Source of the DNA: Pseudopithomyces maydicus
Lineage: Eukaryota; Ascomycota; Dothideomycetes; Pleosporales; Didymosphaeriaceae
Reading direction: 5' to 3'
Length of the DNA stretch: 64,000 bases
Assembly (NCBI GenBank): GCA_026873275.1
Contig: JANTUC010000001.1
Coordinates: 1,612,001-1,676,000, forward strand
Shown here: one piece after another, positions 11,050 to 21,729 of the stretch
Numbering within the stretch: the first letter of the stretch is position 1
Layout of the letters: the number at the start of each line of letters is the position of its first letter
Program-made: the position numbers and the translations under genes
Notes under the pieces: generated by a model
What the model saw: the letters and a program-made list of their open reading frames with translations, nothing else
Database searches by the model: none
What the model was told of the DNA's origin: nothing

Positions 11050-12687
11050 TCAACTCATCACAGATTCTCCCACGCACCGGCGAACATGCCGTTCGAAGTT
11101 ATCTTTTCGTAGGAATTGCTTGTTCCGGACGCTGCAGTCCGGATTATTGCACACAAATGTTCTTGCAGGTTTCTGTTTGTCTCGGTGTACGGTGCCCATG
11201 TGGCGATTCAAATCTGCCTTGAGGGCAAATCTTGCAGAACACAATCTGCAAGTGTGGCGACGGCATCGCCTGAGCTTGATGTGCTCACTAGCTGGAGTTA
11301 GATATTTTTCCAAATATAGAAAAATGGGAGAAGACTCGCCTAAATTTATGGTCGGAAGAGAATGTTTCACTGCATGCATCGCAGAAAAGGAGATTAGAAA
11401 GGCCGTCGGATTCGGTCGGAGTCGGACTTTCAACAACGAGGCCTTCTGCTGGGGCCGATAACTCAGGTGTAGACTCTACACTGGAAGCTGATGTGGACTG
11501 ACAGGTTTCTTGTGCGCTTTGCGTTGAAGAATCTGTCTCTGTTTCCAGTATCCGTATGTTGTTGGAACTGTAAGTCGTATCTTTGCAGTGGCCTGCATTA
11601 ACACAACCAAGACGAGTGGCTACTCCCATATTTTGACCCTGGCCATCATAGCCCCCTTGATTCATGACTGCCATATTGGTCGCCTCACAACTAGGTAGGA
11701 TTTCTTGATCCTTGGTTGGCGTCTGTACTGCTGTGACAAAAAAAGGCTCCTTCTCTGCATCTACATTGTCATCGACTGTCGAATAACTTCTCAAATGGGA
11801 GAATATAACAGGGTTTGGCTCATATTCGGCCGCTTGAGGGTCTATTGTATCCTCATCAAAGTAACTGCTGAAAATATCGTTTGTGTACTTTGCGTCTGAT
11901 TCCATGGATCCTTCAAAGCCAGTAAATACAGGCATTGGACTGTGACGCTCAAATTGTGGACCGCTCAAATTGTTTCCTTTTCTTAGTTCAGAGGTTGATG
12001 GTCCCCAGGCAAACTTAGGGAGATCGTCCTCAGGAACATATCGTGGCTCGGGGGAGGTGGAATTTGGTTGGCGAGTTTGTCACCAACTAGCATGACCTGT
12101 CCCGTATCCCTCGACGAACTTCCGGAGTCATAGAGGCCATAATCACAACAGAAAGCATCCTTTCGGGCTGCAAGAGGTACTGATATTGGTATCTTCATCC
12201 ATTCGTGCGCAGGTTTCCCTAACATAGAACGATATGTTTCTAAATCCGACGCGGTTTTTTTTGCATTGCCAAATTGCACCTGCGGTACCGGGTCCAGCCA
12301 TGAGATCTTGGGTGGCGTCAGATTTATGTTTGGGCTCAAACTCAACTCTGTCGCACGCTTCTGTTTCGAAGTACCATCCTGAAGGCTGGCTGGGCCACCC
12401 AACACTCGATTCTTCTTTCCGGAGACACCACCGTAACTCTTGAGAGGATGTGTTCGTTGTATTAATGGCGGATATACTCCTACATCTTCTTCGCGAATAT
12501 ACTCTTCGGGAGCATCCCCTTCGCTGTCGTTGGTTCGAGGTTCTCGCCGGGCCTGGATCCGCCTTATATTCCAGATACAAGAGTAGGCAACGGATATCAG
12601 CACCAGTAGCGCAACGAAACCGAAAATTGAAATGAACATCATCTTGTTTGAGTTCATGCTGCGATGGATATGTTGATGACTCGACAT
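11050..12687 (-). CDS. Membrane-anchored zinc-finger protein B, paralogue of A
   Basis: Rebuilt as three exons (12097-12687, 11340-12046, 11050-11287), 511 residues. The ATG at 12687 gives MSSHQHIHRS followed by a single membrane helix (ISIFGFVALLVLISVAYS) and the basic RRIQARR, as in paralogue A. A 50-nt phase-0 intron (12047-12096) links the first exon to EPRYVPEDDLPKFAWGP. The middle carries EYEPNPVIFSHLR (11789-11827), 11 of 13 residues shared with A. The second intron (11288-11339) fits only with a GC donor (AG|GCGAGT) and restores finger 1 (CDAC-x12-H-x5-C, a C2HC variant). CRLC-x12-H-x4-H and CNNPDC..RKDNFERHVRRC follow, both closely matching A. Without the first intron the gene would carry a frameshift, so early decay is the alternative reading. 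Confidence 0.78.
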
Positions 12688-13466
12688 CGTTGGCTATGTG
12701 GAAGAGAGGTTGGAAAAAGTAGTAGGCTCGTCACAAGACGAATGGATAGTGAGAAATCAGATTGGTATCCTCGGGCCATTAAATGATACATGCCTCAGCA
12801 GACAAGGCTGAAATCTCGCTTACAGAGGCATCACACAGGTACGAGTATCCCAACCCCAGCCTCGAACCCGCGCACGATTGGCCCCTTTACCCGCGCATGC
12901 ACCTCGCAAAGAACACCTCATATATAACCATATAAGCATTTGACCCCCGCGCTGCGCTTCGCCAACATTGGTCCGTTGTGTCGCACACATCTTGGCCAGA
13001 GGCATCACGGCCTTGTGCTTGTCTTGACGTTGCCCCGAGTAGAGGTTGTAAGACACGGTCGGCTGCGCAAGCAATCAATAAGAAGGCAAACTGAGTAACA
13101 TACGTAGAGTTCGCAAGGATTGCTGACACCGGTGAATGTCAGCTAGCCACCTCCAAAGGGTGTTGACAGCGTTGCAGGATAGCTGAGATGCAAAGTAATC
13201 TATTCGTAACCTCGTATGATGCTTCTGCACTGCATGCATGCATGCATGCTATCTAACCTAGATATCAAGATCGAAAAGAAAAACTCCAAAATGCATGCTT
13301 TCCTCCTAACGCCATCTCCATGCCTCACATGTGTACATGTATATGTACGCGCTTGGGATATCAGTACAAAAGCTCCATCCTAGCTCCACCATCTAACAAC
13401 AGGAACAAAGTTAGAAACGAAATCTACACCTTTGAAACAACAGAGGTGGGTGTGGGGGTTGCAGGA
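12688..13466. other. Intergenic region with a TGCA microsatellite
   Basis: Promoter of zinc-finger gene B (-) and 3' flank of the CLC gene (-). No gene supported. A self-complementary (TGCA)n run occurs at 13231-13249. A B-box-like GTTCGAGGC on the minus strand near 12868 lacks a matching T-stem, so no tRNA is called. Confidence 0.45.
13231..13249. repeat. (TGCA)n simple repeat
   Basis: Nearly five uninterrupted TGCA units, self-complementary and able to form a hairpin. Lies about 220 bp beyond the CLC stop codon. Confidence 0.8.
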
Positions 13467-16310
13467 TTATTTCTCACTTGTCTCCAACTCTTTGATGTAC
13501 TTGACGAACGCCTTCTTGTGAACCTACAACGGTCTGTTAGCATCGTCGCAAGCGGGAACGAGATGGTTCGAAGGGTGCTTACCATTCCAGCGTACTTGCC
13601 GTCGCGTAGCACGCAAACGTAACGCAGACCGAGCTTCACGAAACACTCATACACCAAGTCCATTGGGCTATGCATGTCGAGCGCCACAGGCGCCGGGTCG
13701 ATGTAAGGCGTGAAGTCGCTGCTTTCCACTTCCTCATAGCTGTCGGCCATATGCTCGCGACCAGCTGCCCAGTCGACAAGCGGAGACATTAGACAAAGCG
13801 TGTTTTCCTCATCTTGGAGCTTGTCAAGAGCAAACTGCAGGTCTGGCGCTGGGATCAAGCCAACAAGAACGCCGTGTTTGAGAATCGGAAGGCCGCCATC
13901 GATCTCACCGATCATCTGAAGATATTGTTGTTTCTCTCTTAATTCGGGAGCAGGAACCAATGCCGAATCAGAAATATCGATTATCCGTTGTTGCCGGGGT
14001 CGCGGCGTTATTTCACCGAGCTCGGATGTGAAAATAGGTCGTACTTTGTTGTCAAGGAAAGGGTATGCGTTCATGTCAGTCAAGAGGTCGTAGATACTGA
14101 GAGGCTCAATGGCATCCGCAGTCCACTTCGCCACCAGGATGCCCAGCGAGAACGGCAGCACATGTTCCAGGCTGCCTGTGAGCTCAAAAAGAATGACAGC
14201 TAGCGTAACCGTTAATCGTGTTACGCCAGTCATCGTTGCCCCAGCCGCAACCATGGCATATACACCAGGAACAACACAAGAACCTGGTGGTCCTGCTGGA
14301 TCACAATGTCCAAACAAACCAGCATCTGCGAATTTTAGAGCGAACAATTGAACAGTGTGACCGACCATGCGTCCTGCAAGACCGCCGACCACCATGGATG
14401 GAACATAAATGCCGGCAGGTACTTTGATGCCGAAGGTGATGACGGTCAAACCGGCTTTGATGATAAAAGCTATGAGTAAAACCTTGAGAACCTCTGGGAT
14501 ATGCTCTGCCGTAGGACACAAGCCGTCACCACTTTCCGTGAATGTATCGCAAGGACTCGCGAGCTCGAATAACAGTTCTGCGACGGGAAGTTTGGTATAT
14601 CGGTTCCAAAAACTAAGGATTCCCGTGATTAGCGCAACAAGGAATACCTCCAACATGGGGTATTTCTTGATTAGGGTGATGCGCCTGAATGTACGTGCCC
14701 AAACACGGGATGCCTTGATGAACAGCGCACCGAGGACGCCTCCCAATGCACCCGTAAAGATGAAGGGTACTAATTCGAAAAACTTCCAATCCAAGATGTA
14801 ACGGACTTCGAACAAGACGATTTTGCCGGTACCATAGGGATTAAGGAACCTTAATGACAGCGCAGCAGCCTGATATGGTTAGTAGATAGATCGATGTGAA
14901 CAAGGTGTGACTGAGTGAACTTACAATGCAACAGAAGAAGGTACGGAAAAGTGTCTTGGAGGGGAAGTAGTAACTGACTTCCTCCAGACTGAATAGAACA
15001 CCACCGATGGGAGCGCCGAAGGCTACGGCAACACCACAAGCCGCACTAGCGCTCAGAATCTCTCGTCGTTTCCCGTCGTTTCTACTGTATTTGCTGAAGA
15101 TACGACAAGCGATATTTCCTAGGGCGGTAGAGATGTGCACGTAGGGACCCTCTTTTCCTAGGGATAAACCAGAGGCTACACTCAGGATCAGACCCAGGGT
15201 CTTGATTACCAGGGTGCGTACTCCCAAGTAGCCGTGCAACACGAAGCCGCTTAAAATGACTTTGACTTCAGCCACACCACTACCGGCAGCGGAGTAATAG
15301 ACCATTGGGGGTCGCAGCTGGATCTCGTTGAGTCTCGCCTCGTGGGTCTCATCTGGCTTTGCATCGTCATCTTGCATGGCGCGGTGAACATCTGCACCGA
15401 GGTTCTCATCGAGCGTCGCAATCGAGACGGCCGAAGGAACGACCGTCTTGGTCATCAAGGTCAAGAAGCAAGCGGCGATGGAGAGTACAACGACGCCGAG
15501 CACAAAGGCCACGAACTGCGTGGTGATGGAGTCGACGCGGTCGCTACGTATGACGCGTGACCAGTGGAGCCAGTCGTCGCACATGCTCGCGCCGGCACAG
15601 CAGTGCTTCTTGCTCCTGTACCAGCCTTTGGTGCAGTAGCCCTGCTTCCAGTCATAGAGGGTGTTCTCGGTAATGTTGACGAAGTAGGCGACGACAGCGG
15701 TCAGCACGCCGATGATGGCCACGAGTATCCAGCCTTGTGCGCCATCGAACCAGGCCGAGATCCTGCCTCGAATGTCCTTGCGGCCGCGCAGTGCTTTCAC
15801 CCGATATGCGTCGGCAATGCTGTCGTGCACCCAGTCGGTCGAGGTGAACTGGTCGTACCACACGCGGTCGTCGGCGAAGACGGAGAGCTTGGAAGCCTGC
15901 ATGCTGTCCTCTCGCGTGACGGACGGGCGGTCGGCCAGGGCGTTGACGAGGCGCTGGGAGAAGTTGTGACTAAAGGAGCCCTGACGACTGTGACGCATGC
16001 GAGTGCTGGTGACGAGCTGGCTGTGCTGGCGCACACCATACGGGCGGGGGGTGCCCGGCGTGGTTCCGGGCACGCTGGCATAGGAGCGGGCGTTGTAGGT
16101 GTTCCCCAGCAAGGACGATCGCTCGGTCAGGTTGTGGTGGGTGAGGTCGTTGTCGGAGGCTCGATTAGGGCGAAGGGGCCGGAAGGTGGCCGTGGGCGAG
16201 GTGGGTGTGGTGCTACTGATGGTGTCATTCCGCTCCTGCTGCTCGAGATAGGCATCGTCGGTATCGGCGTGGTCGTCGACGCTGCGATAGGATCTCGTAG
16301 ACTTGGGCAT
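13467..16310 (-). CDS. CLC-family voltage-gated chloride channel/transporter (Gef1-like)
   Basis: A 909-residue membrane protein moving chloride, in yeast (Gef1) in Golgi/endosomal membranes. Three exons: 14925-16310, 13583-14869, 13467-13523; both introns fit the frame. The N-terminal ~150 residues are polar and Ser/Thr-rich. The CLC core follows with the selectivity signatures GSGVAEVK (the GSGIPE position), GLSLGKEGPYVHIS with the gating glutamate, and GIKVPAGIYVPSMVVGG. The C-terminus has two CBS domains (around TPRPRQQRIIDIS to LQFALDKL, and DPAPVALDMHSPMDLV to GKYAGMVHKKAFV); the last 19 codons come from a tiny third exon. GKEGP has the gating Glu, consistent with ion-coupled transport, but channel versus exchanger cannot be settled here. 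Confidence 0.95.
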
Positions 16311-17147
16311 GGCAGCTATGCATAACAGTGAAGCTCGGACAGGGTGCTCTCTACGGGAGCTCTTTCTTCAACAGCGCGTCCGAAGAAGGACGAGGGACAG
16401 TTGGGGCTGGTGGGGTCATCTGGGGAGGTGTTATGATGCAGGCGGGCAGCGCGTGGGAGGCCCCCCGGACGACAAGTGACGCGCAGCAGGGTGGGCTCGG
16501 CCGACTTGACTGCAAGCAGCAAACACTAGACAAAGCTCGCCCTGTTTCCGCTACACCGAGGCGAAGAGCAGATCTTGGTGAGACCTGCGGCGAGGAGCGC
16601 TGCGTCGTGTGACTTTCCCACGGTCGTTTCGTCCTTTTGCTAGCAATGCAATGCCCAGCATCGGCCGTCGTCTAGTGCGCGCCTGACGCCTGACGCGCCA
16701 GGGTCCACCTGCAGGCCCGCGGATGGCCCTCGCTTGCGGCCTGCCGCCGCCGTGGAGAAGATGGGTAGGGCACCCAGGTATGCCGTGGGGTGCATCGCCG
16801 CGAGGAGGCCGCGAGGAGGCCGCTCGCACGCGAGAGCTGGACTCTTGACCGAGCGCTGTGCTGGCTCACCTTCCGCACGCTGTCCAGTTGCTGTGTCGGT
16901 GTATTGAGTCAGGGAACGTGGCTGCCCGATAATACCCCAGCCTGGTGTGGTGACGCTGGCCATCCCCACAGGCACAAGCGCCTTCGTGTGAACATCCAGT
17001 ACCATCTCGAACGGGAAGAGATTATTCCGAGAGTGCCACAGTTCCGCCGTGTGCCCCATACTTGAGAGTGAACAAGCCCCGGCAGCCAAGCAGACGAGGA
17101 AATCGTTTTACTGCAACGCGGGTGCTGGCTTGGTAACTTTTGATATC
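16311..17147. other. Divergent intergenic region (CLC / GDSL esterase)
   Basis: GC-rich, about 840 bp, holding the promoters of both divergent genes. Several overlapping frames exist on both strands, as expected from high GC, but none shows a domain or a sensible start and codon pattern. Confidence 0.45.
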
Positions 17148-18104
17148 ATGGTGAGGGGCACTGTCGACAGCCGACCTGTGCCCGGCGCTATTGCTGACCC
17201 TCGGCCAGTCTGCCACTTGGGACAAGATCCTCCTGTTTGGAGACTCCATTACCCAGTTTTCCTTCGGCCAGGAGCGAGGATTCGCATTCTCGGCGGCTTT
17301 GCAGCATGGTACAACGGACCAATCACGTTATGCACAGCGCTGACTGCACCCAGAGTACATCCGGCGACTGGACGTCGTCAACCGGGGCTTCAGGTAACGT
17401 CAACCAGTCCAACTTGATAGTGATGCGACTCCTTACCACCGACATCCAACAGCGGCTACACCAGTCGTCAAGCCTTGAAGATCCTGCCGCATGTCATCCC
17501 CTCGCCCTCGGCGGCTAGAATCCGCCTGCTGGTCGTCTTTTTCGGAGCCAACGACTCCTCTGTGCCCGAAGCGGATAACAAACAACACGTGCCTCTGGAA
17601 GAATACATATCAAACCTTGAAGCCATCATTTCTCATCCCTCCGTCACGGCCCATGACCCCAAGATTCTTCTTATAGCCCCGGCACCCATCGATGAGCACC
17701 TTGTCTGGGCCAATGACGCAGCCCAGGGCCGCACTGTTATTTCCAGGAAGAATGCTATTCTGAAGGAGTATTCCGAAGCAGTTGTTGCTTTAGGAGACAG
17801 GCTGGGTGTACCTGTCGTGGATTTGTGGAAAGCTTTTATGGCCAAGACAGGGTGGACAGAAGAGAAGTGGAAGCAGGGCGAGCCGCTCGTAGGGAGCGTA
17901 GAGGTCGAACAGAATCAAGAACTGGTGAGGCTGGTGCATGACGGGCTGCATTTCAGTGGGTCTGGCTATGAAGTCTTATTCGGTGAGTTCTTGAAAGTGG
18001 TGAGGGAGAATATCACGGAGCTATCGCCAGAAAACCTTCCCCTGCTGCTGCCGGTTTGGAATGATGTCAAGGCATGGGAAGAGTGGGATGCTACGCACAC
18101 GTAA
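17148..18104 (+). CDS. GDSL/SGNH esterase, isoamyl acetate-hydrolysing esterase (Iah1) family
   Basis: A 264-residue SGNH hydrolase that probably cleaves short-chain acetate esters. Exons: 17148-17150, 17209-17308, 17354-17393, 17453-18104. The first coding exon is just the ATG; splicing gives MSATWDKILLFGDSITQ with the block I catalytic Ser. The second and third introns restore EYIRRLDVVNRGFSGY, with the oxyanion Gly. Block III is FFGANDSS (oxyanion Asn) and block V is HDGLHFSGSGYEVLF, supplying the catalytic Asp/His. All introns are in phase and the length is normal for Iah1. A non-coding extension of exon 1 upstream is expected. Known yeast Iah1 is cytosolic, and no signal peptide is visible here. 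Confidence 0.9.
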
Positions 18105-18400
18105 CTTTTAGCTGTTGTTCAAAGAGCAATCGAATTTAATCTTATGTATGCATTGATGGAGATATGGAAACAGGGCGTTGCTTACATGTCGTGTAAAGAC
18201 ACACGGTCGTTCCTTCCATTACACAACCAGTCGTCGCTTCCTTCTTAAAACTTTGGGTTCTTCCCGCTCTTTCCGTGAGCTGTACCTACTAAGCTCCCAA
18301 ATAACACAACAAAAGTTCTCCCTTCATCACCACCATCTGCGACTGTTTACTTTACCGTATACTTACCACCCTCCAATCGTTATTAACATCACATCCAACC

Positions 18401-18730
18401 ATGGTCAACACAGACAATCATGATCTGGAAGACAGTAGCCGCGGACTTCCTATCTCAATCCGCGCGCGTTCTGACGGCAAGGATGGATCGGCTGAGCACT
18501 CTGGTTCTGCTACTCATTCTATTGAAAAGGTAGATATGACGGAGAAAAGAATACACGTTGACGCATCGGCTACTAACAAGGACCAGCTTCCTGACCAGCA
18601 CAATGACAAGAACCACCGAGGCAATCTACCATCTGCACTTCGCAAATCAAACAAAGTATCAGACAAGAAAGTGATGTTCCAGCCTTGGTGGCAGATGGGC
18701 GAAGAAAATTCTAGCAAAGAGAGTGCGTAG
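18401..18730 (+). CDS. Small polar hypothetical protein
   Basis: A 109-residue open frame beginning MVNTDNHDLE in a good context (accATGG), preceded by a pyrimidine-rich leader. The product is highly charged, low in hydrophobics and probably disordered; it ends with a denser block, LPSALRKSNKVSDKKVMFQP followed by WWQMG. No known domain is recognised. It lies 300 bp behind the esterase on the same strand. Single-exon structure and leader support a real gene, but it could be chance. Confidence 0.5.
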   Translation: MVNTDNHDLEDSSRGLPISIRARSDGKDGSAEHSGSATHSIEKVDMTEKRIHVDASATNKDQLPDQHNDKNHRGNLPSALRKSNKVSDKKVMFQPWWQMGEENSSKESA

Positions 18731-19735
18731 CGGTATAGGACATTGAACGAAGTGCAGTGCTTATTTGCACAATCCAGTGCTTACACTTTTACGGATGAGA
18801 GCCTTCAATCGAATCCATGAGGAATCAGCCTTGAGAAGTCAGAACTGGTTGGAGCTCCAAAGCGATAGACTCAAGGAAGGCATGCAGCGAATGAGGAAGC
18901 TCTAGAATGTCGAGGTAGACCTGAAAGGACATCCACGACTGGTACGGTGTTACAGAGTTGATCATGTATACTGTATGGCCTCTAGTGCGCACTTGCTGCT
19001 GCCGTTGGTGCATCGGTGGCTCAATTTTACGCTTCCATGTTCAATGATCCCATGATTGCGTATTTGAATATGGTAAAAGGACGCGCAAACATGAAAAGCA
19101 ATAGCATGGAAGCACCACCGATAAATATATCCTATATCCGCGCATGGCGTAACGGCCCTACCGTGGTCCAATCGTATGCTAGCGTGCTCCGGACAAGCGC
19201 CACCAGCTGGCGGCCGTTGCGACTGCATCGAAACCCCACTACCATTTCCATCTGACTTTCTACTCTTCTCAAATTATTGGCAAGTTCGCCCAAGGCCCTG
19301 CAGACTCCTTTTCGAAATCCTTGTGATACCCCGTGACGGCTCGCCTGGCTGACCCTGGGCCTGCATCATTACACATTCAAACAAGTCGAACGAACGTCGG
19401 AACATTCGAACGGACACGGGCGGCGACGGCCACGAACGACCTACCGTACCATTCGACCGCTCTAGGGATTCCAGCATATATCGATCCTGTTACAACCAGC
19501 TACTAGCCATAGTACGAACTCGGAGCAACGTTTACAACCAACTGAACCACGCATCGACATCGTTGTGCCAACCTTCCAACGCCTTTCGACTCCTATCACA
19601 CATATTGTAGTCTGGGGACACCGTCTGTTGCCAAGCTGCGGCTGCGCGCTCGGGATTCGGTGCCGGTGGTGGGGGCAGGCAGGTGCACGAACGAGACCAG
19701 TGGACGTCAATCGTGGGATGGTATAGAAACCGGTC
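18731..19735. other. Intergenic region, no gene recognised
   Basis: About 1 kb upstream of the next plus-strand gene. Minus-strand frames at 19274-19477 and 19462-19806 are short and resemble no family. Likely promoter and 5' UTR. Confidence 0.45.
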
Positions 19736-21729
19736 ATGGATCCTGAGAGCGCCGCTTTCCAGCCTCGTGACGATTTTTGGCGGATGCAAGACGATATGCT
19801 ACGCATACATCAAAATCACGCCGAGCTTTCCGATCGCGTATCTCGTCTTGAGCGTCGGAACGAAGACGACTCACGCCTGAAAAACGTATGGGGTGGAGCG
19901 TCGCCGTTCCCTTCTGTGCTAGGAGGCACTCCTCAGCAAGGTGCGACACCCGTGCAGCCCTGCGTCGTACCTGGGTACCGCATTGTGCGCTTTAGAGTGA
20001 CACAGATCACTACCCTCATCTTCCAAAGCTCCAGCGGGGTTTAACGATGTCCTGTAGTGCTGTGTTGATTATATTTAGTTCCTTTGCAACAACCGACCGC
20101 CGACCGGTTCAGCAACTTTGATGATCACTCGAGCGCTCTGATCAACGACCTGCAGCTTGACGCTGACGAAGAGCCTCGCCGCCTCGGGACAACTTCACGC
20201 GCCAACAGCGTACGCTTCGACGAAACAGCGAACCATGGCCACTGGTCACGGCCATCGGGAGACTTCATAGCACGTACTGGGTCTGGCCTCGGTGGTCATC
20301 CCATGAGCGAACGCAGTTACTCGCACAGGTCAATTGGGGGGCAGGTATGTCACCCTCGCGGCTAACCCTTCACATCCCCAAACACACCAGAAGTTGTATT
20401 CTCCGACGGGTTCATATCTTGCTTGTCTTGCCATTGCTGACTTCACGGTCGGTTCTTCAGAGCTCTGCGGGCCAGTCAGTGCATTCTGCTACCTCCGGAC
20501 GTGCAAATAGCTTAACGGGCTACAGCCTAAATGCTTCAGAGGCCCCAGGTTTGGCACCTGGGCTGTTCATCCTCGGTTCGGTTCCTGCTATCATTCGCTG
20601 CTGGCTTACTACAACCTTTAAGCATGATACTATGCTCTATGCAGCAGTTTGCAGTGGCTCTTATGCATCATACCTCGACTTTCGCCTTCTCGAGAGACTG
20701 GGTTTTGAAGACCAGATCACCACAACTGAAGATGAACGACGCACGATTAAGCTATCCATGTTCCTCCCAGAAGCTGTGCCTGTCTCGGCGTCGTCGCACG
20801 CTAGCAGCCCTGCCCCCCACCTCCCGTCCTTGACAGTTGATTTCACTGTGGTCAAAAATCATAACGACAGTGCGGATAGTAAAGCCATTCAAATTTTTAT
20901 CGGGAGTGACATCTTACGAGCTCACAACGCAGATATTTTGCTTTCTTCTAACCAGATTACCTTGTACGACGATGATCGAAACAAGCTGCGGATTCCATTG
21001 GTTCGACCCGAGAATGAGCACACCTTCAAGTCATTGTATATTACCAGTGGGTCTCAAACCTATACACGGACGCAGCCACAGGTGGGTCAGCCTACGTTGC
21101 CGCCAGCGGAAGCGTCGTCCTCGAACAAGCCAAGTGAACACCCGCCTACAGTCTCTCAAAATGTACTGGCCACAACTGCCAGATTCGCAGGTTCGACCAC
21201 GACTAGCGGTTCAGAGGATGGTTCGACCGAGCGGCGAAGCCTCGAACAGCGCCCTCGCTTAGGTCTTGCAATGAGTTCACACACAGACTCTAAGGAAACA
21301 CGGGAGGCAAGTCCTGGTGGCGCTGCGGCACGCTCCGGTTCTTCGCCGGCTATTTGGAGCAATTGGCGACGTGACACAGAGAAATCCGGGGCCACGGATT
21401 GGGCTAATGTGGGTAAAAACCCAGCCCCCACCTACCAGCGACGTGACACAGGTATCAAGGTATTGAGAAAACCGGGGGCGCGGCCAGCTTCAACGAGCGT
21501 CTCGCATGGTTCATCGCCTTCTGGGACGGGCCAGTCTCGCTTTTTTGACGATGGAAAGCGCAGGGACGATGCTCCGACTGAAGTCGAGGGCGGCGTACCG
21601 CCTTTAAAGCGATCTGTGTCGGGAGAGAAGTCGAAGGAGAATTTACTCGCTCCGATGAAGACACGAGCTGCCAATCCGGTGGGCGGAGCGTCTGCTTTCC
21701 AGTGGCTCAACGCTGGAGGCTCCAGATGA
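19736..21729 (+). CDS. Ascomycete-type protein with degenerate retropepsin-like domain
   Basis: Three exons (19736-19940, 20079-20344, 20461-21729), all phases consistent, 579 residues. The N-terminus MDPESAAFQPRDDFWRMQDD leads into a short coiled coil (HAELSDRVSRLERRNEDDSR). Residues about 215-335 look like a retroviral-type aspartic protease fold: LYAAVCSGSYASYLDFRL followed by LERLG aligns with the family's hydrophobic-V-D-S-G-A/T..F..LV..LG segment, and IGSDILRAHNADI near 304-316 with the family's LGxDFLxxxxAxI second motif. The catalytic Asp position is Cys (CSGS), so proteolysis is unlikely. The C-terminal ~240 residues are low-complexity and Ser/Pro/Gly-rich. The function is unknown; the retropepsin match is my inference from pattern. 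Confidence 0.75.

Noticed and set aside
11983..12687. Reading the first exon of zinc-finger gene B as a separate 234-residue membrane protein
   Set aside because: A 50-nt phase-0 intron joins it cleanly to the downstream frame, and paralogue A shows the helix and fingers in one protein.
12840..12910. Possible tRNA on the minus strand (B-box-like GTTCGAGGC)
   Set aside because: The T-stem does not pair and no A-box or acceptor stem can be formed around it.
15564..16325. 253-codon plus-strand frame over the CLC gene N-terminus
   Set aside because: Antisense shadow in GC-rich DNA; composition is Val/Gly-rich without any family pattern.
16640..17089. 149-codon minus-strand frame between CLC and the esterase
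   Set aside because: GC-rich promoter region with several overlapping frames on both strands; no domain and no intron/exon logic.
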